Source: Thiomonas sp. FB-6
Lineage (GTDB): Bacteria; Pseudomonadota; Gammaproteobacteria; Burkholderiales; Burkholderiaceae_C
Direction: 5' to 3'
DNA: 64,000 bases
NCBI RefSeq assembly: GCF_000377645.1
Contig: NZ_KB898483.1
Span: 28,344-92,343, forward strand
This document shows positions 10,593 through 20,378 of this stretch, piece after piece (position 1 is the stretch's first letter; every line of letters begins with the position of its first letter). The notes below the pieces were generated by a model. The model was given only the letters and a program-made list of their open reading frames with translations. It was not told the DNA's origin and ran no database searches. Both the position numbers and the translations under genes were made by a program.

Positions 10593-11366
10593 CTAGATGG
10601 CGCGCAGGCGCCCGCCGTGGTTGAGCACCTCGGCCCAGTCCTCGAGCTGGCGCGGCTCGCCGAACAGGTAGCCCTGCATCACCTGCAGCCCGAGTTCGCG
10701 CAGGGCCTGCGCGTCCTCGGGGCGCTCCACCGCCTCGGCCACCACCTGTACGCCCAGGCGCTGCGCCAGCGCTGTGACGCTGCGCACGATCTCGCGGTTG
10801 CGCGGGTCGCGCTCCAGGTTTCCGGTGAAACCGGCGGGCAGCTTGATCAGCGCCGGGCTCAGGCGCTTGAGGTATTCGAAGGAGGCGTAGCCCTCGCCGA
10901 AATCGTCCATGGCCAGCTGCACGCCGGCCTGCTGCAGGGCCTGGATGTTGCGCACCACGCTGGGGTAGACGGGGATCTGGCGCCGCTCGGTCACTTCCAG
11001 CGCCAGGCGCTGCGCGGGCCAGCGGCTCTCGGCCAGCACGCTCTGGATGTGGGGCACCAGTTCCGGGTCACCGAGCTGGTCGGCTTCCAGGTTGACCCCC
11101 ACCATGCCTTCCCAGCCGGTCCAGTTGGACAGCACGCGCGCCTCGGCCACGGCGGTGTCGACCACCCAGAAGAACAGCTGGCTGGTCTGCGACACCGACA
11201 GGCGCGGCAGGAAGGCCAGCGGGGAATGGCGCCGCGGCGCGGTGTCGGCGCGCCAGCGGAACAGGGCCTCCAGGCCGACGACTTCGCCGCTGGGGTAGCG
11301 CACCTGCGGCAGGTACACCAGAGACGGCGAACCGGAACCGGTATGCACCGCGATTTCGCTGAACAC
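10593..11366 (-). CDS. EAL-domain protein (cyclic di-GMP phosphodiesterase-like)
   Basis: A protein of about 257 residues that is essentially one EAL domain with no sensor region. Conserved parts include GLEALFRW (the EAL signature with its Arg), GVNLEADQL, LEVTER, MDDFGEGYASFEYLKRL, VVAEAVE and MQGYLFGEP. The usual KIDxxF is KLPAGF, so the aspartate is proline, which may lower or abolish hydrolysis. The start is uncertain: I propose GTG 11366, preceded by GGAACGAG; the frame stays open to 11516, overlapping the divergent peptidase gene. Confidence 0.75.
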   Translation of the reverse strand: MFSEIAVHTGSGSPSLVYLPQVRYPSGEVVGLEALFRWRADTAPRRHSPLAFLPRLSVSQTSQLFFWVVDTAVAEARVLSNWTGWEGMVGVNLEADQLGDPELVPHIQSVLAESRWPAQRLALEVTERRQIPVYPSVVRNIQALQQAGVQLAMDDFGEGYASFEYLKRLSPALIKLPAGFTGNLERDPRNREIVRSVTALAQRLGVQVVAEAVERPEDAQALRELGLQVMQGYLFGEPRQLEDWAEVLNHGGRLRAI

Positions 11367-11509
11367 GTCTCGTTCCAAGGCCGATCTCGCGAGTTTTCCT
11401 GGGAAGGCTGGATAGGTCCCGCGCAGCCTGCGCGGGGCTTGGCGCACCGGAGCACCCGGGGCGCGGCTGGGCAGATTAGCATGAAGCCCGATTCCACTGC
11501 CCGCACGCC

Positions 11510-13357
11510 ATGCCACCCTCCGCCCAGGCCACGCCCGCCGCGCGCAAGCGCGCCAAGGCCGCCCCGACCGCCTCGGTCGGGCCCCGCTACCGCGTGCGCA
11601 TGCACAAGCTGCACGCGCATGTGTTCGACGTCGAGCTCGAGCTGGCGCGCCCCGACCCTGCGGGCCAGGAGCTGTGGCTGCCGGTGTGGGTGCCGGGCAG
11701 CTACCTGGTGCGCGAGTTCGCGCGCCACGTGCTGGAGATGCGCGCCTTCTGCGGGCGCCGGGAACTGGCGCTGCGCAAGACGGCGAAGAACCGCTGGCGC
11801 ATCGAGCCCTGCGAGGGGCCGCTGAAGGTGCAGCTCGGCGTGTACGCGCACGACGCCTCGGTGCGCGCGGCCTGGCTGGACCCGTCGCGGGGGTTTTTCA
11901 ATGCCAGCAGCCTGCTGCCGGCGGCCGCCGGCTTCGAGCACGTGGAGCAGGAGCTCAGCCTGGAGCCCCCGCCGGGGCTGCGCTGGAGCGTGGCCACCAC
12001 GCTGGCTCCGCGCAAGGTGGACGAGCGCGGCTTCGGCAGCTACGCGGCGCGCGACTACGCGGATCTGGTGGACCACCCCGTGGCCTGCGGCGACCATCTG
12101 CGCATCGCCTTCCGCGCCTGCGGGACGCCGCACGAGATGGTGGTGGAACACGGCACCCGCCTGCGCGAGCAGGTGGACGCCAAGCGCCTGGCGGCCGACC
12201 TGCGGCGCATCTGCGAAACACAGATCGCGCTGTTCGAGCCCGAGGCGCCGCGCGCGCCCTTCCGGCGCTACGCCTTCCTGCTGGCGCCCTCGCCCACCGG
12301 CTGGGGCGGGCTGGAGCATGCCGACAGCAGCGCGCTGATCTGCGCCGAGGCGGACCTGCCGCATCCGCGCGACGGCGCCGACGCCGGCGCCGGCTACCGG
12401 CGCCTGCTGGGCCTGTGCAGCCATGAGTACTTCCACGCCTGGAACGTCAAGCGCATCCGTCCGCAGGCGCTGACACCGCTCGACCTGGAGCGCGAAAACC
12501 TCACCGGCATGCTGTGGCTGTTCGAGGGCTTCACCTCCTACTACGACGACCTGGTGCTGCGCCGCGCCGGGCTGATCAGCCCGCAGCAATACCTGCAGCT
12601 GCTGGCCGAGGCCATGCGCGCGGTGCAGGCCACGCCGGGGCGCCACCTGCAAAGCCTGGAGGAGGCGAGCTTCGACGCCTGGATCAAGTTCTACCGGCCC
12701 GACGAGAACACCCCCAACGCGACGGTGAGCTACTACACCCTGGGCGGGCTGTTCGCGCTGGCGCTGGATCTGCATCTGCGCAGCCGCGGCAAGGGCTGCC
12801 TGGACGACGTGATGCGCCTGCTTTGGCGGCGCTACGGCCGCGCCGACGCGCCGCTGCGCGAGCAGGGCGTGCCCGAGGACGCGCTGCCCGCGCTGGTGCG
12901 CGAGGCCTGCGGCGCCGACCTGCGCGCCTGGTTCGCGCGCCACGTGCAGGGCCGCGAGGAATTGCCCCTGCAACGCCTGCTGGCCGGTTTCGGCGTGGAA
13001 CTGGGCCATGGCGCGCCGGAGCCGGTGGACGCGCTGGGCCTGCGCCTGGACGGCGTCTCCAGCTGGCCGCTGGTGCGCTACGTGCGCAGCGGCTCGTGGG
13101 CCGAGCAGGCCGGGCTGTGCGCGGGCGACGTGCTGGTGGCCGTGAACGAACAGCAGGCGGGCGCGGCCGCGCTGGCGCGCCAGTGGCGCCGCGCCCAGGC
13201 CGGCCAGACGTGGAGCGCCCACGTCATGCGCGACGGCAGGCTGCTGCAGCTGCGCGCGCCGCTGCCCCAGCCGGCGCCGGGCCCGGTGCAACTGCAACTG
13301 GCCGCGCGCCCCACGGCCGCCGCGCTGCGCCTGCGCCGCGCCTGGCTGGACGCCTGA
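11510..13357 (+). CDS. M61 family metallopeptidase with PDZ domain
   Basis: A 615-residue M61 (glycyl aminopeptidase-like) protein. The N-terminal beta domain (LPVWVPGSYLVREFARHV) is followed by the zinc motif HEYFHAWNVKRIRP (about residue 304) and LFEGFTSYYDDL, giving HExxH plus the third ligand Glu. A PDZ-like region near residues 510-580 (RSGSWAEQAGLCAGDVLVAV) follows. There is no signal peptide, so it is probably cytosolic. Family members include an aminopeptidase favouring N-terminal Gly or Ala, but the substrate here is unknown. Confidence 0.88.
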   Translation: MPPSAQATPAARKRAKAAPTASVGPRYRVRMHKLHAHVFDVELELARPDPAGQELWLPVWVPGSYLVREFARHVLEMRAFCGRRELALRKTAKNRWRIEPCEGPLKVQLGVYAHDASVRAAWLDPSRGFFNASSLLPAAAGFEHVEQELSLEPPPGLRWSVATTLAPRKVDERGFGSYAARDYADLVDHPVACGDHLRIAFRACGTPHEMVVEHGTRLREQVDAKRLAADLRRICETQIALFEPEAPRAPFRRYAFLLAPSPTGWGGLEHADSSALICAEADLPHPRDGADAGAGYRRLLGLCSHEYFHAWNVKRIRPQALTPLDLERENLTGMLWLFEGFTSYYDDLVLRRAGLISPQQYLQLLAEAMRAVQATPGRHLQSLEEASFDAWIKFYRPDENTPNATVSYYTLGGLFALALDLHLRSRGKGCLDDVMRLLWRRYGRADAPLREQGVPEDALPALVREACGADLRAWFARHVQGREELPLQRLLAGFGVELGHGAPEPVDALGLRLDGVSSWPLVRYVRSGSWAEQAGLCAGDVLVAVNEQQAGAAALARQWRRAQAGQTWSAHVMRDGRLLQLRAPLPQPAPGPVQLQLAARPTAAALRLRRAWLDA

Positions 13358-13413
13358 AGCCGACGCCGCGGCGCGCCGCCCCCCTCACAACCCGACCTAC
13401 CCAGGAGACTCCG

Positions 13414-14190
13414 ATGAACCCCGAGAACCTGCTGCTCGAAGTCCACGACCAGGTGGCGCTGATCCGGCTGCACCGGCCCAAGGCGCTCAACGCACTGAAC
13501 GATGCGTTGATGGACGAGCTGGGCCAGGCGCTGGCCCTGTACGAGGCCGACGACGCCATCGGCTGCATCGTGCTCACCGGCAGCGAAAAGGCCTTCGCGG
13601 CCGGCGCGGACATCGCGGCCATGGCCACCAAGGACTACATGCAGGCCTACCGCGAGGACTTCATCACCCGCAACTGGGAGCGCATGCGCAGCATGCGCAA
13701 GCCGGTGATCGCAGCGGTGGCCGGCTACGCGCTGGGCGGCGGCTGCGAGCTGGCGATGATGTGCGACTTCATCATCGCCGCCGACGACGCGCGCTTCGGC
13801 CAGCCGGAGATCCGCATCGGCATCATCCCCGGCGCCGGCGGCACGCAGCGCCTGCCGCGCGCGGTCGGCAAGAGCAAGGCCATGGACCTGGCGCTCACCG
13901 GGCGCATGATGGACGCGGCGGAAGCCGAGCGCGCCGGGCTGGTGTCGCGCGTGGTGCCGGCGGCGCGCCTGCTGGACGAGGCGCTGGAAGCGGCGCGCGC
14001 CATCTGCGCCTTCCCGCGCCAGACCGTGATGCTGACCAAGGACTGCGTGAACCGCGCCTTCGAGGTGCCGCTGGCCGATGGCCTGATGTACGAGCGCCGC
14101 GTGTTCCACAGCCTGTTCGGCACCCACGACCAGCGCGAGGGCATGGCCGCCTTCCTGGAAAAACGCAGCCCGAAGTTCGAGAACCGCTGA
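13414..14190 (+). CDS. Enoyl-CoA hydratase
   Basis: A 258-residue crotonase-fold enzyme. It has the N-terminal LIRLHRPKALNALND, the oxyanion hole AFAAGADIAAM, a second hole segment ALGGGCELAMMCDFIIA and the glutamate-bearing EIRIGIIPGAGGTQRLPR. Both catalytic glutamates of hydratases appear present. It hydrates trans-2-enoyl-CoA in beta-oxidation, closest in type to mitochondrial ECHS1 or PaaF/FadB-like short-chain enzymes. AGGAGA lies upstream of ATG 13414. Confidence 0.92.
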   Translation: MNPENLLLEVHDQVALIRLHRPKALNALNDALMDELGQALALYEADDAIGCIVLTGSEKAFAAGADIAAMATKDYMQAYREDFITRNWERMRSMRKPVIAAVAGYALGGGCELAMMCDFIIAADDARFGQPEIRIGIIPGAGGTQRLPRAVGKSKAMDLALTGRMMDAAEAERAGLVSRVVPAARLLDEALEAARAICAFPRQTVMLTKDCVNRAFEVPLADGLMYERRVFHSLFGTHDQREGMAAFLEKRSPKFENR

Positions 14191-14232
14191 GGCCTTCCGG
14201 CGCGACGCAATGCCCCGTGGCTGGCAGGGGGC

Positions 14233-14260
14233 TTGAACGCCCGGCGCGCTCGCGTATAAT
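14233..14260 (+). promoter_or_regulatory. Sigma-70 promoter of tRNA-Met
   Basis: TTGAAC (14233-14238), a 16-base spacer and a perfect TATAAT (14255-14260) end 11 bases before the mature tRNA. This is the clearest housekeeping promoter in the window. Confidence 0.85.
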
Positions 14261-14271
14261 GTCCTGCTTTT

Positions 14272-14348
<77 letters not shown>

Positions 14349-14357
14349 GAGTTTCCG

Positions 14358-14391
14358 AAGCCCCGGAGTCGCGAGACTTCGGGGCTTTTTC
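14358..14391 (+). terminator. Terminator of tRNA-Met
   Basis: GAAGCCCCGGAGTC GCGA GACTTCGGGGCTTTTT: a long stem with a GNRA-like loop and a T run, about ten bases after the tRNA. Confidence 0.9.
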
Positions 14392-14578
14392 ACATGGGCC
14401 GGAGTGCAGGCATGCTGGCCTGCCTGTCACAAGCCCCCAAGGCCCCGCCGCGATTCAAGGCTGCCTACCATGAGGACCGGGGCCAACGTCCTCGCCTCGG
14501 TAGCCCCAGGTCGCAGCGGCAACCGCCTTCCTTCCCAAGACCCTCCACCCATCCGTCGCTTTCGCGGACGATGACAGC

Positions 14579-14782
14579 ATGATCGACGCCTTGCGCCTGC
14601 TTGCCTGCGGCGTGTGCGCGGCAGCGTTGGCCTGGGGCCTTTGGTACTGGCTCGGCGAACGCCTGTTCGGCGTGCTCACCATCACGGCCATCGTCTACCT
14701 GCTGCTCGAGAACCGCAGACTGCGCAAAAGCCTTCGGACTCAGGAGACGGTGCAAACGCGCCGCGGCACCCGCGAACCCTGA
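14579..14782 (+). CDS. Small membrane protein, uncharacterised
   Basis: A 67-residue protein with two closely spaced hydrophobic segments (LLACGVCAAALAWGLWYWL and LFGVLTITAIVYLLL) followed by a basic tail (ENRRLRKSLR). It would be a hairpin in the inner membrane. I recognise no family. No strong ribosome site precedes ATG 14579. The hydrophobic pattern followed by a positive tail favours a real gene. Confidence 0.45.
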   Translation: MIDALRLLACGVCAAALAWGLWYWLGERLFGVLTITAIVYLLLENRRLRKSLRTQETVQTRRGTREP

Positions 14783-14799
14783 CGGGCCTGATCCGAGCG

Positions 14800-15207
14800 C
14801 TACCTTTCCAGCCAGTTCTCCACCTTGAGGCCTCGGATGCGGCTGAATTCGCGCATGTTGTCCGTGACCAGGGTGAGGCCCAAGGCGAGGGCGTGCGACG
14901 CGATCAGCAGATCATTCATGCCGATGGGCTTGCCAACGCCTTCCAGTTCGGCGCGGATGCGGCCGTACCGGGAATCGGCAGGACACTCCAGCGGCATGAT
15001 GGGGATGGTGGCAAGGATCTCCCCCACCCTGGCGCGCAGCTTGGCGGAACCCTTCCTTGCGCAGCCATAGTGCAATTCCGCTGCGACGATGATGCTGGTG
15101 ACGATAGCAGCCGTCGGGCCGAATTCTTCGAGATGCCGCGCCACGATCCCGTCCGGGCTGCGGATCACGTCGCCGATGATGTTCGTGTCCAGCAGATATC
15201 CGGTCAA
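14800..15207 (-). CDS. vapC: VapC-type PIN-domain toxin
   Basis: A 135-residue PIN-domain ribonuclease. The acidic active-site residues are in LLDTNIIGDVI, AAELHYG, GMNDLLIASHA and LVTDNMREFSRI; the last phrase is highly typical of VapC/FitB. Such toxins cleave tRNA or rRNA when freed from their antitoxin. Its start overlaps the vapB stop by four bases (15204-15207). Confidence 0.9.
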   Translation of the reverse strand: MTGYLLDTNIIGDVIRSPDGIVARHLEEFGPTAAIVTSIIVAAELHYGCARKGSAKLRARVGEILATIPIMPLECPADSRYGRIRAELEGVGKPIGMNDLLIASHALALGLTLVTDNMREFSRIRGLKVENWLER

Positions 15208-15476
15208 AAAATATCCTCCGGTTCGGCGGGCGTGTCCTCGATCCGCGGAAACTGGTCTTCAGGGCCAAGCGGCGCCTGCCGCCTCCACTGCGCAAGAAGT
15301 TCGACCAGATTCGTCGGCCGCGTCACCGGTTCAAGAATGAGTTTGCCGCCTTCCCGGTGGATCAGCACGCGGTCGCCCGGCAATTCGAACTCCACCGGTA
15401 TCCGCACTGCCTGACTACGGTTGTTGCGGAACAGTCTGGCCTCCTTGGGGCTGGATGGCCGCGATCGGCTGGGCAT
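15204..15476 (-). CDS. vapB: VapB-type AbrB-fold antitoxin
   Basis: A 90-residue antitoxin with an AbrB/SpoVT-like DNA-binding domain: [20 protein letters not shown] and the strand [14 protein letters not shown]. The C-terminal part ([16 protein letters not shown]) should wrap the toxin. ATG 15476 gives about 12 residues before the conserved domain. It precedes and overlaps vapC; the AT-rich DNA at 15493-15520 likely holds the promoter and operator. Confidence 0.85.
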   Translation of the reverse strand: MPSRSRPSSPKEARLFRNNRSQAVRIPVEFELPGDRVLIHREGGKLILEPVTRPTNLVELLAQWRRQAPLGPEDQFPRIEDTPAEPEDIF

Positions 15477-15625
15477 GGCATGGGGTCTCGAGTTGTATAT
15501 GCCGAATTGAATATCCCACGAGCTCCTCGAGAGCTCACCCCGGCAAAGAGACGAAGCGGCCGTGGGCGGCCGGCCCTGCGTATCATGCCCGCTGGCCAGT
15601 TCCAGGCGCTCGAGCGCGGTTTCCG

Positions 15626-16519
15626 ATGACCCAGTCCGCCGCCCGCAAGGGCATCATCCTCGCCGGGGGCTCCGGCACCCGGCTGTACCCGGTCACGCAG
15701 GCGGTGAGCAAGCAGCTGATGCCGGTGTACGACAAGCCGATGGTGTACTACCCGCTGTCGACCCTGATGCTGGCCGGCATCCGCGAGGTGCTGGTGATTT
15801 CCACGCCGCAGGACACGCCGCGCTTCCAGCACCTGCTGGGCGACGGCAGCCAGTGGGGCCTGGATCTGCACTACGCGGTGCAGCCCAGCCCGGACGGGCT
15901 GGCGCAGGCCTTTGTCATCGGGCGCGATTTCCTGGGCGGCGCGCCGAGTTCGCTGGTGCTGGGCGACAACCTGTTCTGGGGTCACGACCTGCAGCCCCTG
16001 CTGATGCAGGCCAATGCGCGCGCCGACGCGGCCACCGTGTTCGCCTACCACGTGCTCGACCCCGAGCGCTACGGCGTGGTGGAGTTCGACGCGCAGGGCC
16101 GCGCGGTGAGCATCGAGGAAAAGCCGGCCAGGCCCAAGAGCAGCTATGCCGTCACGGGGCTGTATTTCTACGATGCGCAGGCGCCCGAGATCGCCGCCTC
16201 GCTGCGCCCGTCGCCGCGCGGGGAGCTGGAGATCACCGACCTGAACCGCATCTACCTGGAACGCGGGCAGTTGCAGGTGTGCACGCTGGGGCGCGGCTAC
16301 GCCTGGCTGGACACGGGCACCCACGAGAGCCTGCTGGACGCCGGGCAGTTCATCGCCACGCTGGAAAAGCGCCAGGGCCTGAAGGTGTCGTGCCCGGAGG
16401 AGATCGCCTGGCGCCAGGGCTGGATCGACGACGCGCAGCTGGAACGGCTGGCCGAGCCCATGCGCAAGAACGGCTACGGCCAGTACCTGCTGCGCCTGCT
16501 GAGTTCCCCGGGATTCTGA
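15626..16519 (+). CDS. rfbA: Glucose-1-phosphate thymidylyltransferase
   Basis: A 297-residue nucleotidyltransferase making dTDP-glucose, the first step of dTDP-L-rhamnose synthesis. Signature [16 protein letters not shown] is followed by [32 protein letters not shown] and [19 protein letters not shown] 15626 matches the usual N-terminus. It lies four bases before rfbC. The other two pathway genes, rfbB and rfbD, are not in this window. Confidence 0.95.
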   Translation: MTQSAARKGIILAGGSGTRLYPVTQAVSKQLMPVYDKPMVYYPLSTLMLAGIREVLVISTPQDTPRFQHLLGDGSQWGLDLHYAVQPSPDGLAQAFVIGRDFLGGAPSSLVLGDNLFWGHDLQPLLMQANARADAATVFAYHVLDPERYGVVEFDAQGRAVSIEEKPARPKSSYAVTGLYFYDAQAPEIAASLRPSPRGELEITDLNRIYLERGQLQVCTLGRGYAWLDTGTHESLLDAGQFIATLEKRQGLKVSCPEEIAWRQGWIDDAQLERLAEPMRKNGYGQYLLRLLSSPGF

Positions 16520-16523
16520 GGCC

Positions 16524-17078
16524 ATGCCCTACACCGCGACCCCCACCGCGCTGCCCGAGGTGCTGGTGCTGGAACCCAAGGCCTACGGCGACGCCCGGGG
16601 CTGGTTTTTCGAGAGCTACAACCGGCGCGATTTCGCCACCGCCACGGGCATCGACGTCGAGTTCGTGCAGGACAACCACTCGCGCTCGGCGCTGGGGGTG
16701 CTGCGGGGACTGCACTACCAGATCCGCCACCCGCAGGGCAAGCTGGTGCGGGTGGTGGCGGGGCGGGTGTGGGACGTGGCCGTGGACCTGCGCCGCTCCT
16801 CGCCGCGCTTCGGCCAGTGGGCGGGGGTGGAGCTTTCGGCCGAGAACCGGCGCCAGCTGTGGATTCCCCCGGGTTTCGCGCATGGCTTCCTGAGCCTTTC
16901 CGAGGGCGCGGAATTCCTGTACAAGACCACGGACTACTGGTTTGCCGAGCACGAGCGCTCGCTGCTGTGGAACGACCCGCGCCTGGGCATCGCCTGGCCG
17001 CTGCAGGGCCTGCAGCCGGCCCTGGCCGCGAAGGACGCGGCGGCCCCGGCGCTGGAGCGGGCGGAGTGCTTCGACTGA
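16524..17078 (+). CDS. rfbC: dTDP-4-dehydrorhamnose 3,5-epimerase
   Basis: A 184-residue cupin-fold epimerase. It has FFESYNRRDFA, FVQDNHSRS, the catalytic-histidine region LRGLHYQIRHPQGKLVRVV, DVAVDLRRSSP and IPPGFAHGFLSLSEGAEFLY with YKTTDYW. It converts dTDP-4-keto-6-deoxyglucose into the L-lyxo form on the way to rhamnose. Translationally close to rfbA, so very probably co-transcribed. Confidence 0.95.
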   Translation: MPYTATPTALPEVLVLEPKAYGDARGWFFESYNRRDFATATGIDVEFVQDNHSRSALGVLRGLHYQIRHPQGKLVRVVAGRVWDVAVDLRRSSPRFGQWAGVELSAENRRQLWIPPGFAHGFLSLSEGAEFLYKTTDYWFAEHERSLLWNDPRLGIAWPLQGLQPALAAKDAAAPALERAECFD

Positions 17079-17175
17079 TTCCATGGCTCGCCGGCGGGCA
17101 AGCCGCGCGGCGGCCCCGGCGCGCCATGGGGCCATTAGAATCCGGGAAAGCTTCCCCCCCACCAGGAACCCGCGG

Positions 17176-17562
17176 ATGCGTGTGGCCGCCCCGAACCTGC
17201 CGAGCCTGAGCCTGGCCGCCGCGCTGGCGCTGGGCGGCGCTTGCGCTCCGGCGCTCGCCCAGGTGTTGCCCACCGCGCCGGCACGCGTGTACCCCATGGG
17301 CAGCCTGATGGGCTATGCCACATTCGGCGCCGGGCCCACGCTGAGCGTGAATTGCGTGAGCTACCCGCTGGGCCCGGGGCTGCGCGTGGAGAACACGCAG
17401 CAGCGCGTGGTCCTGCTGGGCCAGCTGCCGGGCCTCAAGGGCCCGGTGGTGTTCCAGCGCGACTCCATGGGCAACGTGTTCCGGGTGTGGTTGCTGCGCG
17501 ATAACCAGGTCGTCGGCGGAGTGACGGCCGCCCCCAATCGCTGCCTGTTCCGGCAGTTCTGA
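17176..17562 (+). CDS. Exported protein of unknown function
   Basis: A 128-residue protein with a Sec signal peptide ([19 protein letters not shown], cleavage after ALA). The mature part of about 100 residues has two cysteines (NCVSYPLG and NRCLF) that could pair in the periplasm. I recognise no family. It stands alone between rfbC and miaB; CCAGGAA precedes ATG 17176. Confidence 0.65.
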   Translation: MRVAAPNLPSLSLAAALALGGACAPALAQVLPTAPARVYPMGSLMGYATFGAGPTLSVNCVSYPLGPGLRVENTQQRVVLLGQLPGLKGPVVFQRDSMGNVFRVWLLRDNQVVGGVTAAPNRCLFRQF

Positions 17563-17629
17563 ACGCCCTGCCCGCCCGCGGGCGGGTACGGCCCCCGCGC
17601 CGGCGCGCCCGCCGTGCCGCTCCCCGATC

Positions 17630-18967
17630 ATGAAAAAGCTCTACATCAAGACCTTCGGCTGCCAGATGAACGAGTACGACTCGGCCAAGATGGCCGACGT
17701 GCTCGGCGCCGCCCAGCCCTGGGAGCCCACCGACACCCCGGAGGACGCCGACCTCGTGTTGCTCAACACCTGCTCCATCCGCGAGAAGGCCCAGGAGAAG
17801 GTGTTCAGCGACCTCGGGCGCCTGCGCCTGCTGAAGGCCGAGCGCCCGGGCCTGCGCATCGGCGTGGCCGGCTGCGTGGCCAGCCAGGAAGGCGCGGCCA
17901 TCGTCGAGCGCGTGCCCTTCGTCGACCTCGTGTTCGGCCCGCAGACCCTGCACCGCCTGCCCGAGTTGCTGGAGGCGCGCGAGCGCACCGGGCGCGCGCA
18001 GGTGGACGTGAGCTTCCCGGAGATCGAGAAGTTCGACCACCTGCCGGCCGCGCGCGCCGAGGGGGCCACCGCCTTCGTGTCCATCATGGAAGGCTGCAGC
18101 AAGTACTGCAGCTATTGCGTGGTGCCCTACACCCGCGGCGAGGAGGTCTCGCGTCCGCTGGAGGACGTGCTCACCGAGGTGGCCGAGCTGGCCTCCCAAG
18201 GGGTGCGCGAGGTCACGCTGCTGGGCCAGAACGTCAACGCCTGGCGCGCCGAGGTGGACGGCCAGCCGGGGGATTTCGCGCTCTTGCTGGAGTACGTGGC
18301 GGAGATCCCGGGCATCGAGCGCATCCGCTACACCACCAGCCACCCCAACGAGTTCACGCAGCGCCTGATCGATGCGCATGCGCGCATCCCCCAGCTGGCG
18401 GCCCACGTGCACCTGCCGGTGCAGCACGGCTCGGATCGCGTGCTGGCGGCGATGAAGCGCGGCTACACGGCGTTGCAGTTCAAGCAGATCGCGCGCAAGC
18501 TGCGCGCGGCGCGCCCTGGCATCAGCATCGGCTCGGATTTCATCGTGGGCTTTCCCGGCGAGACCGAGGCCGACTTCGAGCAGCTGATGAAACTGGTGGA
18601 GGACCTGCGTTTCGACGCGAGCTTCAGCTTCGTGTTCAGCGCCCGCCCCGGCACGCCGGCCGCGGCGCTGCACGACGACACCCCGCAGGAGATCAAGCTG
18701 CAGCGCCTGCAACGCCTGCAGGCGCGCCTGGAGCAGTTCGCGCGGGAGATCTCCGAGGCCATGGTGGGCAGCACGCAGCGCGTGCTGGTGGAAGGCCCCA
18801 GCCGGCGCGACCCCGAGGAACTGCAGGGGCGCACCGAGAACAACCGCATGGTGCACTTCGTGGGGCCGCGCGAGCTGGTGGGGCGCATGGTGGACATGCG
18901 CATCTCGGCGGCCTACCCGCATTCGCTGCGCGGCGAGTTGCCCGCCGCGCAGCCCCTGGCTACTTGA
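17630..18967 (+). CDS. miaB: tRNA-2-methylthio-N6-dimethylallyladenosine synthase
   Basis: A 445-residue radical SAM methylthiotransferase that adds a methylthio group to position 37 of tRNAs reading UNN codons. The N-terminal UPF0004 domain carries [25 protein letters not shown] and AGCVASQEG for the auxiliary cluster; the radical SAM motif is [15 protein letters not shown]; a TRAM domain ends the protein. Its end overlaps the convergent carboxypeptidase gene by eight bases. Confidence 0.96.
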   Translation: MKKLYIKTFGCQMNEYDSAKMADVLGAAQPWEPTDTPEDADLVLLNTCSIREKAQEKVFSDLGRLRLLKAERPGLRIGVAGCVASQEGAAIVERVPFVDLVFGPQTLHRLPELLEARERTGRAQVDVSFPEIEKFDHLPAARAEGATAFVSIMEGCSKYCSYCVVPYTRGEEVSRPLEDVLTEVAELASQGVREVTLLGQNVNAWRAEVDGQPGDFALLLEYVAEIPGIERIRYTTSHPNEFTQRLIDAHARIPQLAAHVHLPVQHGSDRVLAAMKRGYTALQFKQIARKLRAARPGISIGSDFIVGFPGETEADFEQLMKLVEDLRFDASFSFVFSARPGTPAAALHDDTPQEIKLQRLQRLQARLEQFAREISEAMVGSTQRVLVEGPSRRDPEELQGRTENNRMVHFVGPRELVGRMVDMRISAAYPHSLRGELPAAQPLAT

Positions 18968-20228
18968 TCGCCAGGCGCAGCGCGTCCCACATGCGCTTGA
19001 AGAAGCCGGCCTGGCGCACCGGCGCCAGCACCTGCAGCGGGTAGCTGCCCATGGGCTTGCCGGCCAGCGCCACGTTCAGCGTGCCCACGCGCTGGCCCGC
19101 ATCGAGCGGCGCCACCAGCGGGTCGTTGCGCTGCATCGTGGTCTGGATGCGCGCGGCGTCGCCGCGCGGCACGGTGACCACCACGTCCTGCAGGCTGCCC
19201 AGCGGCACGGTGGAGACGGCGCCCTTCCACACCGGCGCCTGCACCAGCGCCTTGCCGGCCTGCAGCAGGTGCACGTCGTCGAAGTTCTGGTAGGCCCAGT
19301 TCAGCAGCACGGCGCTTTCGGCCACGCGCGCATGCTCGGTGGGCGTGCCCATGACCACGGTGAGCACGCGGCGCGGCCCGGTGGGGGTCTTGCGCAGCGC
19401 GGTGGTGATCATGCAGTAGCCGGCGTTCTCGGTGTAACCGGTCTTCATGCCGTCCACCGAGGGGTCGGTGAACAGCAGGCTCACGCGGTTGGGCTGCGTG
19501 ATGTGGTTGTAGGTGAATTCCTTGACCTTGAAGTAGCGCGCGAAATCGGCCGGGAAGTCGCGGACGATGTGGGTGGCGATGACGGCCAGGTCATGCGCGC
19601 TGCTGTGGTGCCCCGGGTCGGGCAGGCCGGTGGGGTCCATGAAGTGGGTGTCGTGCAGGCCCCACTGCTGCGCCTGGTTGTTCATCATGGACACGAAGGT
19701 GGCCTCGGAGCCGGCCACCGTCTGCGCCAGGGTCATGGCGGCGTCGTTGCCCGACTGCACGATCATGCCCATCAGCAGGTCGTCCACCGACACCGGCACG
19801 CGCGGGTCGACGAACATGCGCGAGCCGCCGGTGTGCCAGGCCTTCACGCTTTCGTGCACCATCTGGTCGCGCTTGACGGTGCCGTCCTTGATCGCCTTGA
19901 AGGTGAGGTAGGCGGTCATCAGCTTGGTCAGCGAGGCCGGCGCCTCCACCTGGTGGGCGTCGTGCTGGGCCAGGACCTGGTTGCTGGTGAGGTCCAGCAC
20001 CAGCCAGCTGCGCGCGTCCAGGTTGGGCGGCGTGACGGTCTGCAGCAGCGCGGCGGTCGGGCCGTTGGGCAGGTTGCCGGGGCCGGCCGAGGCGGCGGCG
20101 GCTGCCGGGGCCGAGGCGGCAACAGGGCCAGGGGCGGCGGCCCAGGCGGCCGGCAGCGTGCCCGCGGCGAAGGACAGGACGAGCGCACCGACGGCAAGGC
20201 GCGAGGGTCGGAAAGCGGGTGGGAACAT
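18960..20228 (-). CDS. dacC: D-alanyl-D-alanine carboxypeptidase (PBP5/6 type)
   Basis: A 422-residue serine-type D,D-carboxypeptidase that trims peptidoglycan stem peptides in the periplasm. It has a signal peptide ([13 protein letters not shown]), an Ala/Pro-rich linker, the SxxK motif in [15 protein letters not shown] in VQSGNDAAM and KTG in [10 protein letters not shown], then the C-terminal PBP5 beta domain. The end ([12 protein letters not shown]) is an amphipathic membrane anchor. ATG 20228 starts the signal peptide. The symbol is by family; dacA-like naming would be equally fair. Confidence 0.93.
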   Translation of the reverse strand: MFPPAFRPSRLAVGALVLSFAAGTLPAAWAAAPGPVAASAPAAAAASAGPGNLPNGPTAALLQTVTPPNLDARSWLVLDLTSNQVLAQHDAHQVEAPASLTKLMTAYLTFKAIKDGTVKRDQMVHESVKAWHTGGSRMFVDPRVPVSVDDLLMGMIVQSGNDAAMTLAQTVAGSEATFVSMMNNQAQQWGLHDTHFMDPTGLPDPGHHSSAHDLAVIATHIVRDFPADFARYFKVKEFTYNHITQPNRVSLLFTDPSVDGMKTGYTENAGYCMITTALRKTPTGPRRVLTVVMGTPTEHARVAESAVLLNWAYQNFDDVHLLQAGKALVQAPVWKGAVSTVPLGSLQDVVVTVPRGDAARIQTTMQRNDPLVAPLDAGQRVGTLNVALAGKPMGSYPLQVLAPVRQAGFFKRMWDALRLAIK

Positions 20229-20378
20229 GGGCGATTCGGACAAAGCTGAAAAGCCGGCGGCATACCGGCGGATGCGCGCGCCCCGCTGACCGGGGCGCAC
20301 AACCTGCAGCACCATAGCAGCGCGCGGAGGGCTTGTTGTTTCCTCAGGTATCGACGCGCGGGGGCGCGGCGACCGCGT

